NCBI GenBank assembly: GCA_017165825.1
Contig: CM029376.1
Coordinates: forward strand, 21,453,952 to 21,517,951
Direction: 5' to 3'
Length of the DNA stretch: 64,000 nucleotides
From: Hepsetus odoe
Taxonomy: Eukaryota > Chordata > Actinopteri > Characiformes > Hepsetidae
Position numbers and translations under genes: made by a program. The stretch's first letter is position 1. Every line of letters starts with the position of its first letter. The notes under the pieces are model-generated. The model searched no databases. It was not told the origin of the DNA and worked only from the letters and a program-made list of their open reading frames with translations. Below, one piece after another: positions 33,375-45,856 of this stretch.

Positions 33375-36300
33375 ATGGAGGGGAATTTGCCATCAGGAGG
33401 TGGTGAGAAGACCCAGAAGCGGGTGAGATTCCGGGTGGCATCAGGGAACAGTGGGCGAGTGCTGAAGGAGATGTTTAAGGATGATGGTCCAGCTGATTCT
33501 CTGGAGTCAGACTGCACCAGCAGCTCGGAGGCAGAACGGGCCAGCACACCCTCCACCAGTGGGGAGCCAAACGGACACCTTGGGGGATACCTGGGCTCAG
33601 AGTTGGATGACAGTGAGAGTGAGCCGGACGACCTGCTGCTGTTTGCAGGGGGAAAGGACAAGGACAGAGTTTTCAGTACCAAACGGGTTAATATACTAAG
33701 CAAGAACGGAACAGTGCGAGGAGTCAAGCACAAAGTCAGCGCCGGCCAAATACTATTCGACAACCTGACTAAAGTCAGTGGGGTGAGTAACAGCCAGAAA
33801 AGGGTGGACAGCCAGGACAGTCTGGCATACAGCAGTCTGCAGGTCAAAGACTCAACAGCCCAGTATTTAATCCCACAGCCAGCTCTTGCTTTTACACAAA
33901 TGAAATTGAATTCTTCACTAACCACAGGTAGAATTCATCAGCAATGACATGTCTAGGTGTAGCTTTTGTTTAGAACTGCTGATTAACATTGTTAAAAGTT
34001 CAGTTTCCCTTACATTTCTATCAAAATACATCATCGATCCAGGCTTCACTCTGGATCTGGTTCTTCATTAAGGTGCCACAGACTTGCTTATGAGGTTTAG
34101 GACACAGTATGACTTACTATCATATATGACAATGAACAAAACTTCACCTCTACATTTCAGACAAAACCCAGGCTTGTATACACAAAGCAGTCATAGATCA
34201 GTGGTAAACAACATCAACAAACCTGTGCCACCTTAATGAAGAGCTGGATGCAGTCTGACCATAGAGCAACTGAGAGATTTTGGGCAACTTCTATTGCTCG
34301 TTAGCAACCTTCAGCATGTAGCTGCAGTTTTATTCTAAAGAAGCAGAATTTGTACCCTGAACATGGCCCTTGTCTTGGCCCTTGACTACATCTGGGTAAA
34401 GTGGGTAATTGTAAAAAATAGATTTTTTTGCTGAACCTCTCCTTTGATCTTACTCACTCTCTCTGGATCCTGAGTAGGGTCACTGGTGCTGAAGCAGATC
34501 CCAGCTCAAAAAAGCGGAGAGAAATCTTTAATCTCATTAAGAAAATGTTATTTTAACTCCTCAAGCACTGTTTCTCACATTCAGAACTAAATTTTAGTTT
34601 TCACAGTTCTAAATCTGTGCTATTACAGTTTAAGAGTAATAACTGAATATGAATTCTGAAGTTTAAAGGGTTCATTTTGTAATTTTGAGCTGATTTAATA
34701 GCAACGACCTGCCATTTGCATATACAGAAGCAAAATCTTGCTCATCCCTAATTCCGACAATGCTGAAATTTCTTTCATAAGTGTCCTTTAGGGAATCAGA
34801 GTGTCCTTCCTGAACACCGATAGGTTACAGCTTCTCTGTCATCCTCTGGCTGGACAGGCGAGCTGTCTTAGAGGACAAGGTCACTGTATGATTAAACATT
34901 AATGATACATTTCTTTAAGTGTTTCAGCTAAGTCAATCAACTTAATGACTTCTCATGACTTCCACTTTCTACTCACTGTGCTCTCTCCAGCCTATGTCTG
35001 ATATTAAAGTCTGTTCGGTTTGACTAATTGACCCGAGCTCTGTTATTCACGGCTGACTTGGATCCTCCTAAGCTTTAGTTATTTTAACTTACTTCATGGT
35101 ACATAATGGAACTGATAAGCAAGAGCACTGAAACAATGAAACATTGACACAAGGCCAATTCACTTGATTTTGTCATGGACTGGAAACATTTGAGTTTGAG
35201 ATCAACAAGTGTATTTCCTGTCATTTACAGGAATATCCGATATAGAAAATAACATCTTCTGTAATTAAACATCCAATGAGCAAACGTTTTGCAACATAAA
35301 GTAAAAGGTAGTTAAGTATTTGGTTGTATTTCACTTGCTTGTAATAACTACATTATGCCCGTGACCCAGCGAATTCTCCAGATTGTTGGTTTGTTCTGCT
35401 GTGAGGGCTTTCCAACCTTTAACTGCAGCCTCTTTCAGATGTTGTTTGTGCTGGAAGGTTTCTCTCTTCTATCTCCTCTTCATGAGATGCCATACATGTT
35501 AAACTGGATGATGATTGATTTGGCCAGTCCAAAACGTTTCACATTTTCCCTCTTTGTTGACCTGTGATGGTCTTTGGATAAGTGCCTTGCTTCAAGATTT
35601 TCTGTGAATAGTTTGTAAGCATTTCTCTGTAAAACTGGCAGACAAAATATTTCTGTAGACTTCATAATTCATTCTGCTGATACCATCATGAGTTACATCA
35701 TCACAGATGAGACTGGATGTTTTGGATCATGAGCATATCTTTTCTTTCTTCATACACCTTTCCATCACTCTAGTTGAGCTCAGTTTGTCTCATCAGTCCA
35801 TCAGCTTTTATATGTGACTCAGAAAAAGTTGTGCTACTTTCAAGGCTACGCTGAGATTGCTGTTTTGCTAATTTTAGGTTACTTTTTAAAACCATAGTTA
35901 ATAGATCACTGTTCGTATTCTTTCAGTTTTGTGGCCAACATTTGAGGTGATAGATTACTACAAAGCTTTAAAAAACCCTTTAATATGTCACTACCAGATG
36001 TTACCAGTTGTTAAACATCTCATCATTAAAAAAAGATCTCTCATTTTTACAAATATGCAAAAAAAATAAAATAATAACCCAGCTTGTTATCTCATGATTC
36101 TCACACCTACACCATGCTGCAGGATTGCTTGGTGGAAATACGGCACACTACAGGTTAGTTTTGGGCCTTGCAATTGCTGCTTAATGTTAAGTGTTATGCA
36201 GATAACACTGGTTCTGCAGTTCAGCTTATAAAATCTAGTTTTAAGTTATTTTGTTACTAACTAGACACAGTTGTGCTCGATTAAGGACATTAGAGTTTTA

Positions 36301-39300
36301 TAACTTACTGTAGGAAAGAAACTGCAGGGCAATGGGAATAATACTTAACCTGTACAACACAACACATCTTTGAAAGTGAAATGAAAGTGACAAGAACCAC
36401 AACGAAAAGCAGCCTCTGCATTTAACCCTTACTCCCGTGCAGCAGGGGGCAGCTACTGAAAGTGCCTGGGGAGCAGTGATGGGGTGGTAACTTGCTCAAG
36501 GGTACCTCAGGGCAATATACTCATCTGGGATTCAAGCCCACAATCTTCTAATCCTGGGGCCAACTCCCCAGACACTAGTCAACTGCTAATTGTAATATTA
36601 TTAGCTACTTTGACCAAATGATATATGATATATGAGGAGAAAACCAAAAATTGTAAAGGCACGCACCAGGACAGGATTAAACGGATTATTGAAATCAAAA
36701 TCTAAGTAAAACATCTAACCTAAATGTAGCTGTGAGTAATACATCAGGAAATCCTTCTGTAATATTCTACCAGAATATGGTTAGGAATCAACATGTAAAA
36801 TGTTGATGCAGGTATTCAAGAAGGAGAGAGTTCTGCTTCTGAAAGTTGAAAGTTTGAATTAAGAATGGACTTCAAGTCTTACTGGCTTGGCAGGTTAAGC
36901 TAACCTGGAGGCTGAGGTCTAGCTTCTCTGTTTTCAGTAAAGGGAAAGTGACTCACAACGAAATTCAACCTCTGTGTTTTACCCATACACACCGTGCAGC
37001 AGGGGACAGCTATTGAAACTGATGGGGGTGGTACCTTGCTCAAGGGCACCTCTGGGCAACCATCTGTTCTGGGAATTGTTCCCACAACCTTCTGATCCTA
37101 GGGCCAACTCCCTAACCACTAGGCCACCACTGCCCCAGTAAACTACTGCTAGAGCTGAAATGAAACGACTTTCTGCGCTCACATATACACTCTGAACAAT
37201 GAGAGGAGAATTCTTCCTCATTGAACCCATCCTACATGCAGCAATGGTCTGTTATACCTGCACTCAGGGGGCAGTTTTGGGGTTAAGTGTCTTGACTAAG
37301 GGCATAACAGTCATGGATGTGGAAGAAGAAAAGTTTTGTTCACCTACCACCCCACTGGTTCACATTTATCATGCCAGGGACTGAACCAGCAACCTTTTGG
37401 TTGCAAGTCTTCATCTCCTGTTCTTGCCACAGGCACTACTGCTACCAGTCATGATGTTCTCTCTGTTCTGCTCCCTGCAGCCTGAGCTGACTCTGGAGTT
37501 TGGACGGATTGTGATCTACACCACAAGCTTCCGAGTGGTCAGAATGACATTTGAGCGATGTGAGCTGGTACGCAAAATCTTCCAGAACCACAGGGTGAAG
37601 TTCATGGAGAAGAACATTGCTCTGGACAGTGAGTATGGAAAGGAGCTGGAGGTACGCTGCAGGAGGGTGGGTGAACCCCCCTCTCTGCCTGTGGTCTTCA
37701 TCGATGGACACTACCTAGGGGTCAGTTCTTTAATAAAGCCTTTATGACCATCTTGTTGAATTCACATCAAAAAAAGGGGGCTTAGATCAGCTCCCTGATG
37801 TCACACCTTAATCATAAATCAAATATTGAGAAATGTATGATTTAGTTTACATCCTATCTATCATGATAATCTTTTGTTTCTAGGTTATTTTTTTCAAACA
37901 TCTGAAAACATGCAAAAGTTTATTGAGTGAAATGTTATTGTTTTGTTTTTTTGTAAGTCCACATCTACAAGGGACACACTTAAATTCTTTTCTGCTATTT
38001 TTTTTTTTTGTATTTTCTGCTTAAATTATTTTTTGCCTTTTTTTTTTTTTTGATTTTTTATTCAATACAAAACAAAAATATAAAATGTCATGATAGGCCA
38101 CTTGCTTTTACTGCTTGTGTTTTATCCCCACCAAATTTCAAATTTAGCTCTAAAGCAGTAACTGTACATTAAAATGAGCTAAATTAACCAAAGGTCATTT
38201 GACCAGCTTTTACATATTTTTAACAGCATCTTTTAAAATGAATCTAAAAACGAATACTTAACAATCTAATCATTTAATTCATTTTTTAGTTATTTTATTT
38301 ACTTTTCTAATGTTATTTGCCATAAATATTTCATTTATTTGGTAAAACTTTCATTACAAAGTGCTATTATAAAAAATAATAGCAATATTGTTATTGCTAT
38401 TATTATTCACCATCAGTTTATTCATTACAGGGTGCAGAGAAAATCCTGGGTATGAATGAATCAGGGGAACTGCAAGATCTCCTAAACAAAATTGAGGTAA
38501 ATACTGATTGTTTTTGTCAGGTCCATATTACAAAGAAAATGAGAGAAGTGAAAGCATATTTCACCGTAGAGATGAGGAAAAGTGAAATTAAGCTGTTGAG
38601 ATCTGTAACTTGGCATGAATAACTATGAATTGTCATAAATTTTGCATTACACATCAATAAACGTCCCATGAATAATGGATAGTGGCAATATTGATTCAGT
38701 ATATGACACAGTTTGAGGCTAGTGCATGCTTGCTGAAACACACACACACACACACTTGCAATTCCATTCAGTGCTAGTGAGTCATGCCCTGTGACTCACA
38801 CTCACTGAGAAAGCCAAAGGCGTTGAAAGCCAAAGCCAAACTTTCATAAACCCTGCCCCCCACCTCCCCAGGAAGGCTGTCTCAACTGCTCTAATAACCC
38901 TCACCCCTGGGCGATTTTAACAGCAACCCCATATTGATGCGGTGCCCAAGTGGTTAGGGACTAGGTCCCAGGATCAGAAGGTTGTGTGTTCAAATCCCAC
39001 ACCAGAAGGTTGCCCTGATGTTCCCTTAAACAAGGTACTTTCCCCATCACTGCTCCTCAGGTGCTGGACATGGCTGCCCCTGCTGCATGGTGTGTATGTG
39101 TAAATGCAGAGATGCAGTTGTGGTTCACAGTGTGCTGTGTTGTGATTCACGCACAAATGATGAATGTTCACTTCACTGGATTTACAGTTACTGGCTGTAG
39201 CTTTTCACTGAACAGATGTGTTTAGGTGGCAGACCATTTCCAGCACTATGGATGTTTTGCTGGTACAACTGCATCAGAAACAGTTCAAGCGTACTATATA

Positions 39301-39586
39301 GCATAAAAACAGTGTGCTGGTGTGACTGCCTTTGTTAAGGTCTCTGATTTTGGCCTTAAACCATACTCAGTTTCTTCCTTTCTCTTGTGAATGTTTTGCT
39401 TTGCAGAGGGTACAGCATCCCCACACATGCCAGATTTGTGGCGGCTTTGCCTTCGTGCCCTGCTCTATGTGCCATGGCAGTAAGATGTCCGTCTTCAGAA
39501 ACTGCTTCACAGACTCGTTCAAAGCTCTCAAGTGCACGGCGTGCAATGAGAACGGCCTCCAGCCATGTCCCAGCTGCTCTCACTAA
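33375..39586 (+). CDS. grxcr1: GRXCR1, glutaredoxin domain-containing cysteine-rich protein 1 (complete, 4 exons)
   Basis: Exons are 33375-33782, 37481-37720, 38431-38496 and 39407-39586, all joined in phase 0 with GT-AG borders; the product is 297 residues against 290 in human. Exon 1 carries the basic KRVRFRVASGNSGRVLKEMF block, an acidic Ser-rich region and VNILSKNGTVRGVKHKVSAG. Exons 2-3 carry the glutaredoxin-like fold (IVIYTTSFRVVRMTFERCEL, SLPVVFIDGHYLG, then GAEKILGMNESGELQDLL). Exon 4 carries the four C-x-x-C pairs of the zinc-binding-like tail (CQICGG, CSMCHG, CTAC, CPSC). The protein acts in hair-cell stereocilia; loss causes deafness DFNB25 in people and pirouette in mice. The start at 33375 fits the human N-terminus; an in-frame ATG at 33306 would add 23 residues. 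Confidence 0.96.
34055..34249. repeat. MITE-like element with 27-base inverted ends
   Basis: Ends at 34055-34081 and 34223-34249 are inverted copies (core TTCATTAAGGTG) with about four mismatches. Phrases next to the left end (AGACTTG..TGAGGTTTAGGAC) recur at 40525-40555, so it is probably a dispersed element in GRXCR1 intron 1. Confidence 0.55.
35120..35850 (-). mobile_element. Decayed Tc1-like DNA transposon, opposite orientation
   Basis: Its left end resembles the left end of the element at 30190 (AAGGCCAATTCA and GTTTGAGATCAA-like phrases). The minus strand around 35700-35800 reads a degraded transposase with the same GGACTGATGAGA phrase that precedes the catalytic block in the plus copy. 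Many stops; inactive. It lies in GRXCR1 intron 1. Confidence 0.65.
36373..36592 (-). repeat. tRNA-headed SINE, family A
   Basis: GAAAGTGACAAGAACCACAA tail, GTGCAGCAGGGGGCAGCTAC body, GGGATTCAAGCCCACAATCT (box B reversed). Confidence 0.82.
36938..37138 (-). repeat. tRNA-headed SINE, family A
   Basis: ACCGTGCAGCAGGGGACAGC body and CCCTAACCACTAGGCCACCA (box A reversed). Confidence 0.85.
37195..37416 (-). repeat. Another tRNA-like SINE
   Basis: Minus-strand box B phrase GGTTGCTGGTTCAGTCCCTG, and a body with TGTCTTGACTAAGGGCATAA. It sits 65 bases before GRXCR1 exon 2. Confidence 0.55.
38936..39165 (+). repeat. tRNA-headed SINE, family A
   Basis: AAGTGGTTAGGGACTAGGTC head, GTGTGTTCAAATCCCACACC box B region, ATGGCTGCCCCTGCTGCATG body. 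It lies in GRXCR1 intron 3. Confidence 0.82.
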
Positions 39587-39710
39587 GGTCCTCATTAAGT
39601 GCCTGCTCACCTACAGCCCTTGCCACACCTATTCACTCTGACCCTGTTGGCCAAGCAGTTGTCCCAGGTAGAGAGATAAAGAGTCATGTTTTTCTCCTGT
39701 GGGGATTTTC

Positions 39711-39716
39711 AATAAA
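39711..39716 (+). terminator. grxcr1: GRXCR1 polyadenylation signal
   Basis: AATAAA 125 bases after the stop codon, followed by a T-rich stretch. Confidence 0.75.
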
Positions 39717-40197
39717 TTTTTGTTTATAAGAAAACTACATCAGCAAAGTGTCTCATTCTTCCTCCATTTTATTTGATAATATCTGATTGTCAGTGTATTA
39801 TTACATTGCGTCTCCAGATCTGAGTAATGAAAATAAGTGACAGTCAGCTCACTGTGACACAGGAACATCTGGACCCAAAACACAGTTTCTTAAAATATAC
39901 CAGTATGTCACTAACATGGTAAACATCTATTATAATACCGATTAGCATATCAGGATCAGGTTTATGTCAGCAGAACATGCTTGGATTGGATGTTGAGGGG
40001 AAAAATCAAGTCAATTCTTTATTCTATCTGGTCCGAAAGAGCCCATATTCACATTGTGTGATGTTCATGTTAGTGGTGTTTTTCATCCAGTAACGTAACG
40101 CAACATGATAGTGTTGATGGCATGATAGCCTATTTCAATTGTTTAATGTTTTGATGTTTTGATTAAAATTAAGGGGTAGTTTTGGAAACCTTTAACT

Positions 40198-40430
40198 TTA
40201 GGCACCTAGTGGTTAGGGACTAGACCGCAGAATCACAAGGTCATGGGTTCAAATCCCAGACCAGTAAGTTGCCCTGTGATATCCTTGAGCAAGGTACCGT
40301 GCCCATCACTGTTCCCCTGGTGCTGCAAATACCTGCTATACAGGTGAAAAGCAGAGGCTGAATTTTTTTGTGGTTCACGGTGTGCTGAGCCGTGTTTTGC
40401 AATGACAATAACAGTCACTTTCACATAAAC
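40198..40430 (+). repeat. tRNA-headed SINE, family A
   Basis: CACCTAGTGGTTAGGGACTA head, ATGGGTTCAAATCCCAGACC box B region, tail AATGACAATAACAGTCACTT. Confidence 0.85.
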
Positions 40431-40499
40431 GTTTCTTTCTACTGGAGCTGGGAAGCTAACATTGCTGCTTATTAGTCAAAACATTTCTGAGCCCACTGC

Positions 40500-42670
40500 A
40501 TCCAAGTCTTGAGGCATTTCAGACTTGTAGGTGAGGTTTAGGACTAAATGTGACTTTACATTAGCCAGAAATGAAAGCAATACATGGCAGCCATTTTAGA
40601 CACAGATCAGCTCAGGAGAGGCTCAAAAATCAGCCCCTCGGGGCCTGCTGTTGTCTAAAATGGAGTTTGTCAGGAGTTGTTTAGTTTGTCTATATAATTC
40701 ATAATTCATTCATTTATAACAGTTTCTGAATGAGCACATGGCAGAATTTATAATTCTCCACAGAATTATAAATGAACCCCTTAAACTTGAGCCTTATTAT
40801 CCAGTTAATGCTCTTAAATCTCCATTAATTCTCTATTGGTGAAACAAATATGCAGTTCTTAAAGCATGAAACAGGAACGTTTTCTGTTGTACAACTGCTC
40901 AGAATGGTTTAGTCGGAAAAGACTGCAGTTTTGCTCATTTTTATAACCCTCTTTATGTTTTACTGTGTCCTAAACCACACTGGCACCTTGACAGACAACA
41001 GGAAAGGGTTTTGTTGTTTTTTTTAATGCAGATTAAGTCACATTTTAATGGTGCAGTAAGTGAAAAGATTTGGGTTAATATTGACTTTTAATATTCAGCA
41101 GCAAATGTCCACCTCACAGCTCCAATATTTGCTTTAAAAATGCATCTTTTTGAGGATTATTTGAAAACAGAAGTACTGGATGATTGCTGACAGTCATCAA
41201 GGCTTCAAACTCATGCCATCTCTAGTTTTTAAATACAGTGTACACCTGCTAGCCAGCATATTGTTGGTGTGGAATTGCAGATGATAGTGTTATAGTCTGT
41301 AAATAATTTAAAGCGGATGCATTTTTAAGTAATCCAGTAGACTGGACTGTACTTGAAGTGCAGAGGGCAGTTGCAATTGGACAGAATGGATCTCCGAGTG
41401 AATTTACACTCCTTTTTTATCTCTAGTTCTTCCATTTCTTTGGAGTAAAAGGATGTTTAAATATTGAGATGCCTATTCTCATTTCCAAAAAGCTCAGTAT
41501 CTAGAGATGATTGTAGAAATGACATTGGCATTTGTCGTCTCTCAAAGGTATGCTACTTAATGCACTGTTGAGTTTAGTAAAACCAGCCTAATCTGGAGGT
41601 GGATCACTGAGGATCACAGACATGGATGAGCAGTTATGATGAAAAACTATTAGTTCACCAGAACATCTGCAAAACATCTACTCAGAAAAAACAACCCCAC
41701 TTTAAAGGGAAAAATGCAGTCTGTAGAATCCATGACTCTGCAACTCCTTTACCCCTTTACTAGAATGATGAAACGAGAAAAAAGTGTAGGGAAAAGTAAC
41801 TGTTTGTGATTCAAAATCAACACATAACCTGTGAAACCAGATGCCATTGGTTTGCTTGGCTGCCAGAACCCGATCAGTGTTCAGTGATGTGCTCAGTTCT
41901 GATGCTCTCTTATGAAAACGAATGCTCTGACGGGTTGATGACACTTCCTGGAACCTTGCAGCAGCTACTGATCTGAAACACAGCACATCTACGGAAATGT
42001 GTTTGAGCAAAAAGTGGAAGTTAGTCATCAGACCTGAACCACAGTCAGCGTTTATTTTATTTTCTAAAGACAAGACTGGAGGCTAATGCTCTTCGGGCAG
42101 GAACTGAAAATGGCTGTGCAAGCCTGCAGGTCTTGCCAGGAAGCGTAGAGAGGACCAGTTTCCCAGATCACAAATGAAACAAGTTTCAGTGATTTCACCA
42201 CTGGATCTGCAGTACAGTCCAGAACTGGGCCTGATCCATGTGTGGGAAAACCAGCCTCCAAAAATCTGGCCAAGCTGCAGACTACAGCTGGTGCATTTCA
42301 TTTCCAAACCCAAAGCCCCAAAACCTCATCTGTCCAATTACTTTAGTCTCTCCCAGTATATACAATGGACAAAACATAATGCATAAATCATAATGAAAGA
42401 AGCCATCTCAGATCTAATCTAGAGCCCAGACAGCAGAGCAAATACACAAGACAGGAGCAAACACCACACAAGCAGCAACGTCAAATACAAGAGGTCAAAT
42501 GATGTGTCCTTTCCAGGAGTGTCCTGTCCTCCGTGCTGTACAGTGTGTCCACTGTAGGAAGGCTCGGGGTGACGCTGATGTGTGTGTACAGATGTTGTCA
42601 GAGGCTGGCCGTGCTGTGTGAAGTGTGTGTCTCTGTGCTGTCATAGCCCTGTACAATGCTGCTTGATTCT
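40500..42670. other. Intergenic, GRXCR1-SLC30A9, no gene assigned
   Basis: A decayed element related to 34055-34249 lies at about 40490-41010. Minus-strand frames at 41702-42073 and 42064-42313 are open for 123 and 76 codons, with a possible AATAAA (minus) at about 42048-42058 just below them, but I recognise no protein in them. Confidence 0.45.
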
Positions 42671-42689
42671 CATCCCACAAGGCAGCATT

Positions 42690-43480
42690 GTAAAGAGGCT
42701 CACAGCGCAGAGCAGGCTTCCTCCTCGCCAGGAAAGTAAACGGCTTGGTCGGGAAAGTGCTCCGAATACAGGCGATGCCAAAAATGTGCGATATTTAGGC
42801 ACCGAGCCCGCTGTCAGCTCCAGATTGCGATCCAAAACGCGAAGTGTCGCTGAACGACGGGCACATAGAGGAGGACAAGCCGCGGGCGAGTGCGCCCCCT
42901 GCCGGTCAGACCGAGACACGCGCCAAGCACGCGCTCAGCAGGACCAGCTTCCTCGAACAGGCGATTTAAACCTTCAGCTGGACTTAAAGGCGACCAAAGC
43001 AGCTCGTCTTTCCTCTTCTCGACTGACTGGACATTTTAGAGACAAGCATTTCATAAATGTACTTCAAATTGGTCCACTGGGGCTGTCAGGTCCCTCAATG
43101 CTCTTTGTGGAAAAACACACATTAATACTATTTCTACACCTCGGCACACGGGTTTCAGATAACAGTGCACTAGAAAACACCACCGCATGAATATGCAGAT
43201 CAAACTCCATTGTAATAAACAGATCTCGGTTTCTTTTCTGTGGAAAATGTGCAAATGCAGCAGCGTCGAGGTTTTATTTGTAATGCGAGCACAAAAAGGG
43301 TGACCTGAGCTCCTGCTCCGCCATCTTTCACAGGTTTCAAGCATTTTTTTGTGCAGAAAACCTGCAGGATGTCTCTTCACGCCGAGTCTGTGATGCGGAG
43401 CCGCTCCTCGGTCTCCTCTCAGATCAGCGCCGCGCTGAAGCCCAGACGGAGCTCCTCCTCACAGAACCGCTCTAGAACCG
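42690..43480. promoter_or_regulatory. Orphan CpG-rich stretch, possible promoter(s)
   Basis: Two CpG-dense patches, about 42690-42970 and 43260-43480, stand out from AT-rich surroundings. On the minus strand AAGATGGCGGAGC (plus about 43315-43327) matches the YY1 motif and its ATG opens the short frame MAEQELRSPFLCSHYK. On the plus strand a 45-codon frame starts at about 43369 (MSLHAESVMRSRSSVSSQIS). Neither is a recognised protein. An unannotated or noncoding gene may start here. Confidence 0.4.
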
Positions 43481-43897
43481 AGTCTCTCCAACATCCTGAC
43501 ACATGAACACCTCCCCACCCTTCTCCACATTCACACCACACGCTCTAAACAAGCCCTTTCCCCGCCGATCTTCCTGTGGTGCCTGAACCCAGGCTCCATT
43601 TTGAGGAACCCATGCATTTCTTCAGGTAGGGCTGGAGTCTCCATGGTATTTTTTTGTTTTAATGGAAAGATCCGCGAACCAATCCAAATTGGTTCGTAAG
43701 GGCTATTGATGAGGCAGCTGACCAATGGCTTTAGTGCTTCTCCAGTCTCATGGATCACACATGTCACAGGTCCAGCCTTGCCTGGATGATGTGATGAAGA
43801 CTCAGATGTAAATGTGAACCAAGCAGCAACATCACAACAGGACATTGGTTAAAAAAAGACAAACATGGCCTAAATATGGTTTCATAAATGAATTGCA

Positions 43898-43903
43898 GTT
43901 TAT
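43898..43903 (-). terminator. slc30a9: Possible SLC30A9 polyadenylation signal
   Basis: AATAAA on the minus strand about 1.95 kb below the stop codon, the first canonical signal I found downstream. Between it and 45856 the minus strand would be 3' UTR; no other feature was recognised there. Confidence 0.4.
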
Positions 43904-45856
43904 TCCATCAACTTCTTTTAGAGGTCGAACCAAACAGCAATCTGACATCTCATACACATGCGAATGAAACTGACAGAATCTACAATCATCCAAAACCCAC
44001 CCTGAATAACATCTCTTAAATAGCCCTCATGGAGATAGCAGGATTGGACCCTCAGTCTAAGATTCCAGAAGTTTTCATTCAACCCAATTAGATTGTGATG
44101 AACGTGACGTTGAGTTCCTGTCACTGAGGGGGAATCAGAACTTATACAGCTGTTATAATGTTCAGTACCAAACACATGTGGAAGAACAGACCGTGACCAT
44201 CACAGGGAACGCAGTTTAGGACAGACGGCCAGGACAATTAAGTTTCTGAAGATCACCGTGTTAGAAATGTTCAGAAAGTTCAGGCAGATTTAGCCGAGCT
44301 CCCCTTCATGAACACTGCTTTAAAAAGGTTTGGTAGAGAACATGATCATTTCAGAACCCGTGATTATTTACAGCGGCAGGAGAAGCAGATGTAGCTGCTT
44401 TGTGTTTGGATGTTAATCTGTAATCACCAGGGTCCTCTGTTCAGGTTACCTGCAGCATTGTGCCAGTGTCGTTAGGAAAAAGTGAGGAAACGCATGGTCA
44501 CCTTAATTGTCAGGAACAGAGGAAACTGGCTTTCTCAGCCATTAGACTCTTTATACCAGTTACCCGAAGGCACACAGGACACTAATCCTGACGTATGCTT
44601 CTGTGCATTTCACTCTTACATAAAGTATAAGATGGAGATTTTTCCTACCAAGTGCTCGTTCTCGAGCAACCGAAGTGTCAAATGAAATGGAGCTGATCTA
44701 GGATCATTTTTGACTTCCATATTACATGCTTTCATAAACTGGTTACAGGAGTGGGCTAAAAAGCTGAACCTGCATCAACACTTGCTAAAATAAAACGAAC
44801 AATAATCACACTGCTTTAAAAGAAAACACTATAATAACTCGACTGCCATAGTGACGGAGTAGTGAATGCTAGCCAATCTCACATCAACACGTGGATTAAA
44901 ATACCCAGCGGAAATGTAAGAACTGATCATACCAGTCTCTTCACACAAAGCAAACATATGCCTATAATTATAAATTGATTTAATGATCATTAATTAACAG
45001 GTTGATGAATTAAATGTTACAGTATTCCCAAAACATTGATCTAAATGTTCTACTTCTTATCTGAAACTTAGGAAAAACTGACTGGCTATGGATGTATAAT
45101 GGCATATGCTTCTATAAAATTTCAAAAAGGAGTGGGCTCATCAAATATTTCTTACACATACAGACACTCGCACAGTTTTTCCACACACAAAGTATTTTAT
45201 CTACATTTTAAATAGAATACTTGAGTATTTGTTGCATGAAGGGCAGTTTAAAGGTACTGATCCGAGTCCAGTCCTGCCCGTGTTCTCTCATATCAAACGG
45301 ACCTGATAATTGTGCTTTGCTGCTTCACAAAGTCCATTTCCAGATGCTGTTGCAGAAACTCAAAAGGCGGATAACAGTATGAGATTTCTCCGATTCTCAC
45401 TATTTTTTTTTTTTCTTCAAGGAAATAGAAGATTTTTCTGGTAGTAATTTCATTTGAGGGCTTGTGAATATCTACCAACTCAGGATATTGTTTTAGGACC
45501 AATTTGGTTTTTGCTTTTAATAATCTTTTTGAACAATATTTAAACATACATAAGGGGGCTGATCCTAGACCAGCACTACTGTACATTAACATGAGCCCAC
45601 TTCATAAGTGCTCATGGATAAAGCTTCTTTACAGATGTTTGTTTTTTTTTTTTAAATATCTAGCAGCAAAGCTCTACACTGATTCTGCACCGTAAACATG
45701 GAAAATGGGCTGAAGTTGCTTGGATGACTGACTGCTGAAAAAAGACTTCACATGACTGGTAGGTGCACGATGGGACACACGAGGTCCGGTTTCATCAAAA
45801 GCATCCTTCCATTGTCCGGTTTGTTTTCTGCCTTGCTGCCCTGCCTGGTCACAGCA

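Noticed and set aside
33215..33925. 236-codon minus-strand open frame, the longest in the window
   Set aside because: It is antisense to GRXCR1 exon 1 and has no splice or family support.
42582..43190. 202-codon plus-strand open frame in the orphan CpG region
   Set aside because: Low-complexity Arg/Ser-rich translation without a recognised family, typical of CpG-rich DNA; kept only as a promoter-like region.
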